From positions 1 through 64,000 of the forward strand of contig CAYQNJ010000002.1 of NCBI GenBank assembly GCA_964418835.1: a stretch of 64,000 bases of DNA, given 5' to 3'. This document shows positions 25,358 to 34,397 of the stretch, one piece after another (position 1 is the first letter of the stretch; each line of letters opens with the position of its first letter). The translations under genes and the position numbers were made by a program. Source of the DNA: UBA9076 sp964418835 (GTDB lineage Bacteria > Bacillota_I > Bacilli_A > Erysipelotrichales > Erysipelotrichaceae). The notes beneath the pieces were generated by a model. The model was not told the DNA's origin, searched no databases, and worked only from the letters and a program-made list of their open reading frames with translations.

Positions 25358-26626
25358 ATGTCAAAAAATAATCGTGTAGTATTTACTAAGGAAATGAAGA
25401 AAACTCATAAAATACTTATACCAAATATGGCTGACACTCATTTTAAAATATTGGTGGATGTATTCAGAGCTGATGGTTATGATATGGAGTTGCTTGAAAA
25501 TTCTGGAAATACTGTTGTGGAAAATGGTTTGAAATATGTTCACAATGATACATGTTATCCAGCACTTTTAGTTATTGGTCAAATGATTGATGCATTAAAG
25601 AGTGGTAGTTATGATTTAGATAAAGTGGCTTTAATGATTACACAAACAGGTGGGGGATGTAGAGCTTCTAATTATATACATTTGTTAAGAAAAGGGTTAG
25701 AAAAAGCAGGGTATGCTCATATTCCTGTAATATCGTTAAATTTAAGTGGTTTAGAGAGTAACCCAGGATTTAAGTTTACACTTCCTCTTCTTAGAAGAAC
25801 AGTAGCTGGACTTGTTTATGGTGATTGTTTAATGCAAGTGTCTAATCAAGTTAGACCATATGAAATAAATGTTGGTGAAACTGATGCCTTACTAGATGCT
25901 TGGACTAAAAAATGTGCTGACTTATTAAATAGAGATATTGGGTTTAAAATAAAAGAAATAAAAGAATATTGTAAACAAATAGTATTAGATTTTAAGAATA
26001 TTAAAATAAGTAATGAAAAGAAAATTAAAGTTGGAATTGTAGGAGAAATTTATGTTAAATATGCTCCATTAGGTAATAATCATTTAGAAGAGTTTTTAAA
26101 GTCGCAAGATGTAGAATATATGGTTCCTGGTTTAATGGGATTTGCGTTATTTAAGGTTGATAATAGATTAGAAGATATAAAACTTTATGGTGGTAGCTTA
26201 GTTAAGAAAATAGTAGTTCAACTACTTTATAATTACTTAGAAAAGATGGAGACTGCCTTATATGAGGCAATAGTAGAAAATTCTAGTTTTGTGCCTGTTG
26301 GTAGATTTAAACATACTAAGAAGATAGTTAAAGGCGTCGTTGGTTATGGATCTAAGATGGGCGAAGGGTGGCTATTAACCGCTGAAATGATGGAACTAGT
26401 GGAACTTGGATATGAAAATGTAATATGTACTCAACCATTTGGTTGTTTACCTAACCATATAAATGGAAAAGGGATGATAAGAAAGATTGTTTCTAAAATG
26501 CCTAATGCCAATATTGTACCAATTGATTATGATCCTAGTGCAACAGCAGTAAATCAAGAAAACAGAATAAAACTTATGTTATCTATTGCACAAGAAAATT
26601 TAGAAAAACAAAACTTCCAAGACTAG
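25358..26626 (+). CDS. 2-hydroxyacyl-CoA dehydratase component-like protein (HgdB-like), separate C-terminal part of the fusion
   Basis: This 422-residue protein corresponds to the C-terminal dehydratase-like domain that is usually fused to the activator. Conserved stretches include FTKEMKKTHKILIPNMADTH, the cysteine-bearing HNDTCYPALLVIGQMIDAL, QTGGGCRASNYIHLLRKGL, GEIYVKYAPLGNNHLEEFL and TQPFGCLPNHINGKGM. These cysteines could hold an Fe-S cluster. It starts four bases after the activator stop, in a different frame, behind its own AAAGGTG site, so both parts are translated separately. It ends in a terminator. Confidence 0.83.
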   Translation: MSKNNRVVFTKEMKKTHKILIPNMADTHFKILVDVFRADGYDMELLENSGNTVVENGLKYVHNDTCYPALLVIGQMIDALKSGSYDLDKVALMITQTGGGCRASNYIHLLRKGLEKAGYAHIPVISLNLSGLESNPGFKFTLPLLRRTVAGLVYGDCLMQVSNQVRPYEINVGETDALLDAWTKKCADLLNRDIGFKIKEIKEYCKQIVLDFKNIKISNEKKIKVGIVGEIYVKYAPLGNNHLEEFLKSQDVEYMVPGLMGFALFKVDNRLEDIKLYGGSLVKKIVVQLLYNYLEKMETALYEAIVENSSFVPVGRFKHTKKIVKGVVGYGSKMGEGWLLTAEMMELVELGYENVICTQPFGCLPNHINGKGMIRKIVSKMPNANIVPIDYDPSATAVNQENRIKLMLSIAQENLEKQNFQD

Positions 26627-26640
26627 TTTGGAAGTTTTTT
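26611..26640 (+). terminator. Terminator of the activator/dehydratase pair
   Basis: The stem AAACTTCCAA / TTGGAAGTTT closes a seven-base loop and is followed by a T-run. It overlaps the last codons of the upstream gene. Confidence 0.85.
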
Positions 26641-26684
26641 GATATTTATATATATGATATTATTAATTAGTTTAAGGAGTAATT

Positions 26685-27857
26685 ATGTTAAAAAAAACAG
26701 GAAAAAGAAACATTGGATTGATAGGTCTATCAGAATTTTTTAGTTTTTTTGGCATAACTACTTTTTGGATTTTATTTCTAAGCGAAAATGGAATGAGTTT
26801 GCTTCAAATTGGAATATTAGAAAGTATTTTCCATGCGACTAGTTTTATATCAGAAATTCCTACTGGAATTCTTGCGGATAGATTTACATATAAAACAAAT
26901 ATTTATATAAGTAGAATATTTATTGTAATTGCTTCTATATTAATGCTTGTTTCAAAGGGTAGTTTTATTATATATGCTATCGCTATGGTTATTAGAGCAT
27001 GGTCATATAATTTTGATTCTGGTACTGCTCTTGCTATGTTGTATGAATCTATTAAAGAAGCAGGACTTGAAGATAAGTATTTAAAATATTCTAGTATATT
27101 TTCTGGGATAGGAGAATTTACTAGGGCTTCAGGAATGATAATTGCAGGATTTTTTGTAAATGGCTTTTTGAATTATACTTATATGATTCAAATTGGTTTA
27201 GTATTTATAGCTTTAGTTTTTATATTTTTTATAAAGGAACCTGATATAAAAGAAAAAGAAGAATACAAAATTACATTTAAAGAAATTATTACTACTGTAA
27301 GTAAAACATTTAAAGAAGATTTTAGATTATTAAATTCTATGATAATAATTCAATTTGGTTTGGTTTTAATGTCTATGTTTTATTTCTATTTTCAAAATGA
27401 ATTAATCTCATATTCTTCTATTAAGATTAGTATGTTAATGGTAATCTCTAGCTTACTTAACATTTCATCAGTGTATCTTGCAAGTAAAGTAGGAAACAAG
27501 ATAAATATAAAAAATACTTTTATAATACTATTAATAATTACTGGTTTCTTATTTTCTTTATCTAATTTAAATAATTATAATGTTTATTTGTTTATATTCT
27601 TACTTACAGAAAGCTTATTTTCATTTTTCTCAACTATATTTTACAATGACTTACAACAAAGACTTAAGAGCAATGTTCGTGCAACATTGCTAAGTGTTAA
27701 TACAATGTTTTTTAGTTTATCTATGATATTTATATTTCCAGTTGTAGGTTATTTGATTGATAGTCTAGGCTTTTCATTTAGTTTTTTACTTATTGGTATA
27801 GTAATGATTATTATAGGTATTATTTTATCTAATAATTCTATAAAAAAATATTACTAA
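26685..27857 (+). CDS. Major facilitator superfamily transporter
   Basis: This 390-residue integral membrane protein has about twelve hydrophobic helices. It shows the MFS inter-helix motif between helices 2 and 3 in degenerate form (SFISEIPTGILADRFTYKTN) and a corresponding half-repeat after a cytosolic loop (KEPDIKEKEEYKITF). It is probably a drug or metabolite exporter; the substrate cannot be read from sequence. The start follows AAGGAG. TTGATA at 26639-26644 and TATTAA at 26661-26666 may form its promoter. It is unlinked to the pyrimidine operon by the promoter and attenuator that follow. Confidence 0.85.
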   Translation: MLKKTGKRNIGLIGLSEFFSFFGITTFWILFLSENGMSLLQIGILESIFHATSFISEIPTGILADRFTYKTNIYISRIFIVIASILMLVSKGSFIIYAIAMVIRAWSYNFDSGTALAMLYESIKEAGLEDKYLKYSSIFSGIGEFTRASGMIIAGFFVNGFLNYTYMIQIGLVFIALVFIFFIKEPDIKEKEEYKITFKEIITTVSKTFKEDFRLLNSMIIIQFGLVLMSMFYFYFQNELISYSSIKISMLMVISSLLNISSVYLASKVGNKINIKNTFIILLIITGFLFSLSNLNNYNVYLFIFLLTESLFSFFSTIFYNDLQQRLKSNVRATLLSVNTMFFSLSMIFIFPVVGYLIDSLGFSFSFLLIGIVMIIIGIILSNNSIKKYY

Positions 27858-27904
27858 ATCTTTAAAGAATTACCAAAATATCTTTAATATTTAAATTACT
27901 ATGA

Positions 27905-28010
27905 TATAATTACTCTAGCTTTAATTAAGTGCGAGACACTTAGAAGGTAAATTAATCAAAGTAACTAGTGGGATTAGTCTAGCTTTCAAGTGTATCTTGG
28001 AAGCTTTTTT
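27905..28010 (+). promoter_or_regulatory. pyr promoter and PyrR-type transcription attenuator
   Basis: An extended -10 (TGA then TATAAT, 27905-27910) starts a leader with three exclusive structures. The anti-antiterminator is AAGTG (27927-27931) pairing with CACTT (27937-27941) around a CGAGA loop, followed by purine-rich AGAAGG. This recalls the PyrR binding loop, with its GAGA-containing loop and GAGAAGG bulge. The antiterminator is CACTTAGAAGG (27937-27947) pairing with CTTTCAAGTG (27983-27992). The terminator is AGCTTTCAAG (27981-27990) pairing with CTTGGAAGCT (27996-28005) before a T-run. Binding of PyrR, encoded elsewhere, at high UMP would favour termination. The pairing is seen; the regulator is inferred. 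Confidence 0.75.
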
Positions 28011-28022
28011 CTTGGAGGGACT

Positions 28023-28898
28023 ATGAAAAATTTATTGAAATTAAGTGACTTTGATACAAACTACATTAACAAATTATTAGACAAAGCTGAATTATGTTCA
28101 CAAGGAGTTTATGATAATTCTTGTGATAAAAAGATTATGATTAATTGTTTCTTTGAACCAAGTACTAGAACACATTATAGCTTTCAAGTAGCTGAGCATA
28201 GACTTGGTTGTAAAGTAATTAACTTTTATCCAGAAGATTCGTCAATATTAAAAGGTGAAACATTCTATGACACTATCATGGTGTTTGATAGCTATAATCC
28301 TGATGGAATAGTAATTAGATCAAAAGAAAATGGATATTATAATTCATTAGTAGGTAAGGTACATTGTCCAATATTTAATGGTGGCGATGGGACTCAAGAT
28401 CATCCTACTCAATCATTGTTGGACTTACTAACTATAAGACAAGAGTTTAATAAATTTGATGGTTTAAAGATAGCTATAGTTGGAGATATTAAACATAGTA
28501 GAGTAGCACATACAAATATTGAAGTTATGCAAAGATTAAATATGGATTGTTATATAAGTGGTCCAGAAGAATTTAGAGATTCTAGATATAATTATATTAA
28601 TTTTGAAACAGCATTAAAAGAAATGGATATTATTATGTTATTAAGAGTACAACATGAAAGACATAAAACAAAAATGAGTAAAACTGTTGAAGAATATCAT
28701 GAGAAATATGGTCTAACATTAGATAGAGTTAAAATGATGAAACCAAATGCAATTATCATGCATCCAGCTCCATTTAATAGGGAAGTTGAAATTGCTAGTA
28801 ATGTGGTAGAGTGTGAAAAGAGTAGAATATTTAAACAAATGACTAATGGAGTTTATGTAAGAATGGCTGTTATACATGAAGCAATAATGGGAGAATAA
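28023..28898 (+). CDS. pyrB: Aspartate carbamoyltransferase catalytic subunit
   Basis: PyrB condenses carbamoyl phosphate with aspartate, the second step of UMP synthesis. The 291-residue protein has the carbamoyl phosphate loop FFEPSTRTHYSFQ, the HPTQSLLDLLTIRQ segment and the C-terminal MHPAPFNREVEI. No regulatory pyrI is present, as is usual for Bacillota. The start is the ATG at 28023 behind GGAGGG, just past the attenuator; the frame runs upstream into the leader. It is the first gene of an eight-gene operon with tight spacing. Confidence 0.97.
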   Translation: MKNLLKLSDFDTNYINKLLDKAELCSQGVYDNSCDKKIMINCFFEPSTRTHYSFQVAEHRLGCKVINFYPEDSSILKGETFYDTIMVFDSYNPDGIVIRSKENGYYNSLVGKVHCPIFNGGDGTQDHPTQSLLDLLTIRQEFNKFDGLKIAIVGDIKHSRVAHTNIEVMQRLNMDCYISGPEEFRDSRYNYINFETALKEMDIIMLLRVQHERHKTKMSKTVEEYHEKYGLTLDRVKMMKPNAIIMHPAPFNREVEIASNVVECEKSRIFKQMTNGVYVRMAVIHEAIMGE

Positions 28899-28899
28899 A

Positions 28900-30171
28900 A
28901 TGAGTTATATAATAAAAAACGGAGAAGTTTATTTAAATAATAAGTTTGTTACTAAGGATTTATATATTGATGACAAAGGTATTTTAATAGTTGCTGATGA
29001 TATTGATTTAGATGTTGATGAAGTTATAGATGCTTCAGGTTGTACGATAATGCCCGGTTTAATTGATCCTCACGTTCATTTAAGGCAACCAGGTTATGAA
29101 TATAAAGAAACAATAAACAGTGGTAGTAAAGCTGGTGCAGCTGGAGGTTTTACCACTGTTTTTTCTATGCCTAATTTAAAACCTATTCCTGATACATATG
29201 ATAATTTAAAAGTTCAATTAGATATTATAAAAAAAGATGCATTAATACATGTATATCCTATGGGATCTATTACCAAAGGCCAAAAGGGTAATGAATTGTC
29301 TGATATGGATGATTTAGCAAAACATGTTATTGCATTTAGTGATGATGGTGTAGGAGTGCAAAGTGATAAGATAATGAGACAAGCAATGGATAAGTCAAAA
29401 AGTTTAGATGCTATTATAGTTGCTCATTGTGAAGATAATAATGAATTAAAACCAGGTGGAAGTATTCATGAAGGAATCACTTCAAAAAAATTAAACTTAG
29501 TTGGAATTAATAGTGCTTCTGAATATAACGAAGTTATTAGAAATATAAAACTATCAAAAGAAACTGGTTGTCAGTTACATATTTGTCATGTTTCTACTAA
29601 AGAAACAGTAGAAGCAATAAGACAAGCAAAAAAAGAAGGAGTTAATGTTTCGTGTGAAGTTACAGTTCATCATTTATTACTTAATGAAGAAGATGTAATA
29701 GATGATGGTAATTATAAGATGAACCCTCCTTTAAGAAGTAAAGAAGATCAACAAGCATTATTAGAGGGTGTACTTGATAATACGATAGAAATGATATGCA
29801 CAGACCATGCTCCTCATAGTGAAGAAGAAAAGAGTAAAGGATTACAAGGTAGTCCTTTTGGGATAATAGGACTAGAGTTTGCTTTCCCTTTAATTTATAC
29901 ATACTTAGTAAAAGAGAAGAAACTAAGTTTAGAAAAGGTTATAGATTTAATGAGTTATAATGTTGCGGATATATTTGGAATTATTGGTGGTGAGATACTA
30001 GAGTATAAACCAGCAAATCTATGTATATATGATTTAAAAACTTCTTTTAAGCTTACAGAAAAGGCTTTAGCTTCTAAAAGTAAAAACACACCTTTTTTTG
30101 GAAGGTATGTTTCTTGTAAGAATTTAATGACTATCGTAGATGGTGAAATTGTTTATAGGGAGAATATTTAA
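28900..30171 (+). CDS. pyrC: Dihydroorotase
   Basis: PyrC cyclises carbamoyl aspartate to dihydroorotate, the third pyrimidine step. The 423-residue class I enzyme has the zinc ligands in DPHVHLRQPGYEYKET, AHCEDNNE, the HICHVST strand and CTDHAPHSEEEK. The start follows the pyrB stop by one base with GGGAG upstream. Its last base overlaps the carA start. Confidence 0.97.
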   Translation: MSYIIKNGEVYLNNKFVTKDLYIDDKGILIVADDIDLDVDEVIDASGCTIMPGLIDPHVHLRQPGYEYKETINSGSKAGAAGGFTTVFSMPNLKPIPDTYDNLKVQLDIIKKDALIHVYPMGSITKGQKGNELSDMDDLAKHVIAFSDDGVGVQSDKIMRQAMDKSKSLDAIIVAHCEDNNELKPGGSIHEGITSKKLNLVGINSASEYNEVIRNIKLSKETGCQLHICHVSTKETVEAIRQAKKEGVNVSCEVTVHHLLLNEEDVIDDGNYKMNPPLRSKEDQQALLEGVLDNTIEMICTDHAPHSEEEKSKGLQGSPFGIIGLEFAFPLIYTYLVKEKKLSLEKVIDLMSYNVADIFGIIGGEILEYKPANLCIYDLKTSFKLTEKALASKSKNTPFFGRYVSCKNLMTIVDGEIVYRENI

Positions 30172-31223
30172 TGAAAAGAAAGTTAGTGCTATCAAATGGT
30201 AATGAGTATATAGGAAGTGGTTTTGCTAGTGAAAGTGAAGTCATTGGTGAACTAGTTTTTAATACTTCTGTTGTAGGTTATCAAGAAGAATTAAGTGATC
30301 CAACTTATTTAGATTTAATGCTTTGTATGACATATCCTTTAATTGGTAATTATGGAATTACTGATGATGATTATGAATCAAGAATAATTAGTCCAAAGGC
30401 TCTAATAGTCAGAGAGTATAATGATAAACCTTCTAACTTTAGGTATACAAAAACATTAAATGAATTACTTGAAGAAAATGATGTTGTAGGTCTTACACAT
30501 GTTGATACTAGAAGTATTACGAAGGTTTTAAGGGATAATGGTAGTATGATTGGTATTATTTGTGATGAAAACATTTCTACAGAAGACGCATTAGATAAAA
30601 TAGATAAATATGTTGAATGCAAAGAAAAGGTAAGTAGAGTATCGTGTAAGAAATTATGGTATTCAAGGTGTTCAAATCCTAAATATAATGTTGTAATAAT
30701 TGATTGTGGTATAAAGTATTCAATTATTAAAAACTTGAATAAATTAGGTTGTAATGTAACAATAGTTCCTTTTAATACAAGTGTTGTTAAGATTGAAAGT
30801 TTATCTTGTGATGGAATAATAATATCTAATGGACCTGGTAGCCCATATGATGTAAAAGAAGTGATTGAAAACATAAAATTATTACAAGGTAAATATCCAT
30901 TGTTTGGTATTGGTTTAGGGTATCAATTAATTGGTATAGCAAATGATATGGAGGCTTATAAATTAAAGGTAGGTCATAGAGGTAGTAATCATCCTGTAAA
31001 AGATAATCAAGGTAAAATAATCAATGTTTCAGAAAACCATGGTTATGCATTAAAACCGTTAGATAACATACAAGTTATTTATAGAGATATTATGGATAAA
31101 ACAATAGAAGGTATTAGTGTTTTAGAAAATTGTTTTGGTGTTCAATTTGATCCTAATGAAAAGATCTATAAGGGGTTTATAGAGTTGATGGATAAGTTTA
31201 AAGGAGAAAAAAACAATGGCTAA
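30171..31223 (+). CDS. carA: Carbamoyl-phosphate synthase small subunit with inactive glutaminase site
   Basis: CarA normally hydrolyses glutamine and channels ammonia to CarB. The N-terminal domain is canonical (VVGYQEELSDPTYLD, YPLIGNYGITDDDYESR). The class I amidotransferase domain is present (SNGPGSPYDVKEV, GHRGSNHPVKD, ENHGYAL), but its catalytic triad is gone. The nucleophile motif GICLGHQ reads GIGLGYQ with G248 for Cys. The His and Glu of the H-P-E motif are D327 and N329 (FDPNEK), and the following loop is shortened. The 350-residue length is near normal and the frame is intact, so the fold is probably retained for CarB binding while ammonia is used directly. It overlaps pyrC by one base and carB by eight. 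Confidence 0.93.
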   Translation: MKRKLVLSNGNEYIGSGFASESEVIGELVFNTSVVGYQEELSDPTYLDLMLCMTYPLIGNYGITDDDYESRIISPKALIVREYNDKPSNFRYTKTLNELLEENDVVGLTHVDTRSITKVLRDNGSMIGIICDENISTEDALDKIDKYVECKEKVSRVSCKKLWYSRCSNPKYNVVIIDCGIKYSIIKNLNKLGCNVTIVPFNTSVVKIESLSCDGIIISNGPGSPYDVKEVIENIKLLQGKYPLFGIGLGYQLIGIANDMEAYKLKVGHRGSNHPVKDNQGKIINVSENHGYALKPLDNIQVIYRDIMDKTIEGISVLENCFGVQFDPNEKIYKGFIELMDKFKGEKNNG

Positions 31224-34200
31224 AAGAAGTGATATAAATAAAATTTTAGTTATAGGTTCTGGTCCAATTGTAATTGGTCAAGCTGCGGAATTTGATTATG
31301 CAGGAACTCAAGCTTGTTTATCATTAAAAGAAGAAGGATATGAAGTTATATTAATTAATTCTAATCCAGCTACTATTATGACTGATACTAATATGGCAGA
31401 TAAGGTTTATATGGAACCTTTAACTTTAGAGTATGTAAGTAGAATCATTAGAAAAGAAAGACCAGATGCAATATTAGCTTCTTTAGGTGGACAAACTGGT
31501 TTAAATCTTGCGATGCAACTGGCTTCTAAAGGTATTTTAGAAGAGTGTCAATGTGAAATATTAGGCACAACATATCAATCAATTGATGAAGCAGAAGATA
31601 GATTAAAGTTTAAACAGTTATGTGAAAGAATAAATCAACCAAGTTTAACTTCTGAAATTGCAAATACTGTGGAAGAAATTGTTGATAGTGCAAATAGGAT
31701 TGGTTACCCTGTTATCCTTAGACCTGGTTTTACTTTAGGAGGTACAGGGGGTGGTTTTGCGTATAATGATGAAGATGCTAGAACCATTGGTAAAAACGCT
31801 TTAAAATTATCTCCTGTAAGTGAAGTACTTGTAGAAAAATCTATACTTGGTTATAAAGAAATTGAATTTGAAGTAATGAGAGATAAGAATGATACTGCAA
31901 TAGTTATCTGTAGTATGGAAAACATAGATCCTGTAGGGGTACATACAGGGGATAGTATGGTTGTAGCTCCTGCTCAAACTCTTACAAAAAAAGAATATAC
32001 AATGTTATCTAGTGCGGCATTAAATATTATTAAAGAGTTAAAAATTGAAGGTGGATGTAATGTTCAGTTTGCTTTAGATCCATTCTCTTTTGACTATTAT
32101 GTAATTGAAGTTAATCCTAGAGTTTCTAGATCTAGTGCACTGGCTTCAAAAGCTACTGGATATCCAATTGCTAGGGTTAGTTCTAAAATTGCAATTGGAT
32201 TAACCCTTGATGAAATAAAAATAGGTAATATATATGCGGTATTAGAACCTAGTGTTGATTATGTTGTTTGTAAGATTGCTAGATTTCCTTTTGATAAATT
32301 CACTAAAGCTGATCATACATTAAGTACTCAAATGAAGGCTACTGGTGAGGTTATGAGTATAGGTAGAAACATGGAAGAATCTTTACTAAAGGCAGTTAGA
32401 AGCTTAGAAATAGGTGTAGATCATATTTATTTGAGTAAGTTTGATTCTTATAAAACAGAAGAATTATTAGAATATATAAAGAAGGCTACTGATGAAAGGT
32501 TATATGCAATAGCTGAATTATTTAGAAGAAAAGTTGATTTAATGCGAATAAATGCCGCAACTAAAATAGATCCATTTTTCTTAGATAAAATTCATCATAT
32601 AGTTTCTGTGGAAGAAAAAGTAAAATTAAATCCGGATTTAAATAATTTGATTAAAGCTAAAAAACTAGGATTTAGTGATCGACACTTATCAAAAATATAC
32701 AATATGAATGAACTTTCTATGTATAAGTATAGAAAAGAAAACAATATTAATCCTGTATATAAAATGATTGATACATGCGCTGGTGAATATCCTGGGTATG
32801 TGCCTTATTTTTATTCAACGTATGAAATAGAAAATGAATCAGTTGTAAGTGATAAGAAAAAGATAGTGGTAATAGGTTCAGGTCCAATAAGAATTGGTCA
32901 AGGTGTTGAATTTGATTATTCTACAGTGCATGCAATATGGGCAATACAAGAATATGGTTATGAAGCTATAGTAATAAATAATAATCCTGAAACAGTATCT
33001 ACTGATTATTCAATTAGTGATAAGTTATATTTTGATCCATTGTGTATTGAAGATGTAATGAATGTAATAGATTTAGAAAAACCTGAAGGAGTTATTGTTT
33101 CTTTAGGTGGACAAACTGCAATTAATCTTTCAAAAAGATTGAGTGATTTAGGTGTTCATATAATTGGTACAGATACAGTTGCGATTGATAAGGCAGAAAA
33201 TAGAGATTTATTTGAGAAGGTAGTTAAAAGTTGTAATATCCCTCAACCTCTAGGCAAAGCAGTCACCAAAATAGAAGATGGAATTAGAGTCGCTAATGAA
33301 ATAGGGTATCCTTGTTTGGTTAGACCATCTTATGTTTTAGGTGGTAGGGCAATGCAAATAGTAAATAATGATGAAGAATTAAAAGAATACTTAACTAGTG
33401 CAGTTTTAATTGATGAAGATCAGCCAGTTTTAGTTGATAAGTACATTAATGGTATTGAGGTTGAAGTTGATGCAATATGTGATGGTAATGATGTATTTAT
33501 ACCTGGAATAATGCAGTTAGTAGAAGCTACTGGAGTTCATAGTGGGGATTCAATGAGTGTATATCCTCCATATAGTTTAAGCAAAAAGGTTAAAGAAACA
33601 ATTATTGATTATACTAATAAACTTGGTTTAGCAATTGGTATTAAAGGATTGTTTAATATTCAATTTATTGTAAATAAAAATGAAGATGTATATGTGATTG
33701 AAGTTAATCCTAGATCAAGTAGATCTGTACCTTTCTTATCTAAATCTACTAAGATTCCTATGGCAAATATAGCAACTAAGGTAATGCTGGGAAATAGTTT
33801 AAAACAACAAGGTTATGATACTTATGTGGTTGATAAGGGTAGTAGATATTATGTAAAAGCACCTACTTTCTCATTTTCAAAAATAAGTGGTTTAGATGCC
33901 TATCTATCTCCTGAAATGAAATCTACAGGAGAAGCTATAGGTTATGATAATTCATTAAATAGAGCTCTATATAAAGCTCTACAAGCAAGTAATATGAGAG
34001 TTGTAAACTATGGAACTATATTTGTAACTATCGCAAATAAAGATAAGGAAGACGCTATTCCTTTAATAAGAAGATTCTATGATTTAGGGTTTAATATAGA
34101 GGCTACTTCAGGTACTGCAAAATCACTTAAAGATGCTGGTATTAAAACAAGAGTCAAAAGAAAATTATCTGAAGGATCTGATGAGATAGTTGATTCTATA

Positions 34201-34395
34201 AGAAAAGGTCATATTACTTATATAATTAACACTTTAAGTGCTTCAGATAGTAATACAAGCAAGGATGGATATATTATTAGAAGGGCTGCAGTAGAAAACA
34301 ATGTGACTACATTTACTTCATTAGATACTGTAAATGTATTATTGAATGTTCTTGAGGAAATCACAATGCAAGTTTCTACAATTGATGGTAAATAA
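31216..34395 (+). CDS. carB: Carbamoyl-phosphate synthase large subunit
   Basis: CarB makes carbamoyl phosphate from bicarbonate, two ATP and ammonia. The 1,059-residue protein has the usual duplicated ATP-grasp halves: first half KILVIGSGPIVIGQAAEFDY and RPGFTLGGTGGGFAYN, second half VVIGSGPIRIGQGVEFDYS and RPSYVLGGRAMQI. A C-terminal MGS-like allosteric domain follows (TSGTAKSLKDAGI). All the synthetase motifs I can read look intact, in contrast to CarA. It starts inside the end of carA behind AAAGGAG, which couples their translation. Confidence 0.97.
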   Translation: MAKRSDINKILVIGSGPIVIGQAAEFDYAGTQACLSLKEEGYEVILINSNPATIMTDTNMADKVYMEPLTLEYVSRIIRKERPDAILASLGGQTGLNLAMQLASKGILEECQCEILGTTYQSIDEAEDRLKFKQLCERINQPSLTSEIANTVEEIVDSANRIGYPVILRPGFTLGGTGGGFAYNDEDARTIGKNALKLSPVSEVLVEKSILGYKEIEFEVMRDKNDTAIVICSMENIDPVGVHTGDSMVVAPAQTLTKKEYTMLSSAALNIIKELKIEGGCNVQFALDPFSFDYYVIEVNPRVSRSSALASKATGYPIARVSSKIAIGLTLDEIKIGNIYAVLEPSVDYVVCKIARFPFDKFTKADHTLSTQMKATGEVMSIGRNMEESLLKAVRSLEIGVDHIYLSKFDSYKTEELLEYIKKATDERLYAIAELFRRKVDLMRINAATKIDPFFLDKIHHIVSVEEKVKLNPDLNNLIKAKKLGFSDRHLSKIYNMNELSMYKYRKENNINPVYKMIDTCAGEYPGYVPYFYSTYEIENESVVSDKKKIVVIGSGPIRIGQGVEFDYSTVHAIWAIQEYGYEAIVINNNPETVSTDYSISDKLYFDPLCIEDVMNVIDLEKPEGVIVSLGGQTAINLSKRLSDLGVHIIGTDTVAIDKAENRDLFEKVVKSCNIPQPLGKAVTKIEDGIRVANEIGYPCLVRPSYVLGGRAMQIVNNDEELKEYLTSAVLIDEDQPVLVDKYINGIEVEVDAICDGNDVFIPGIMQLVEATGVHSGDSMSVYPPYSLSKKVKETIIDYTNKLGLAIGIKGLFNIQFIVNKNEDVYVIEVNPRSSRSVPFLSKSTKIPMANIATKVMLGNSLKQQGYDTYVVDKGSRYYVKAPTFSFSKISGLDAYLSPEMKSTGEAIGYDNSLNRALYKALQASNMRVVNYGTIFVTIANKDKEDAIPLIRRFYDLGFNIEATSGTAKSLKDAGIKTRVKRKLSEGSDEIVDSIRKGHITYIINTLSASDSNTSKDGYIIRRAAVENNVTTFTSLDTVNVLLNVLEEITMQVSTIDGK

Positions 34396-34397
34396 TT

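Noticed and set aside
30371..30874. Long minus-strand frame inside carA, considered as a sign that carA has decayed
   Set aside because: carA keeps a full-length frame, conserved N-terminal domain and coupling to carB. The antisense frame is a composition effect.
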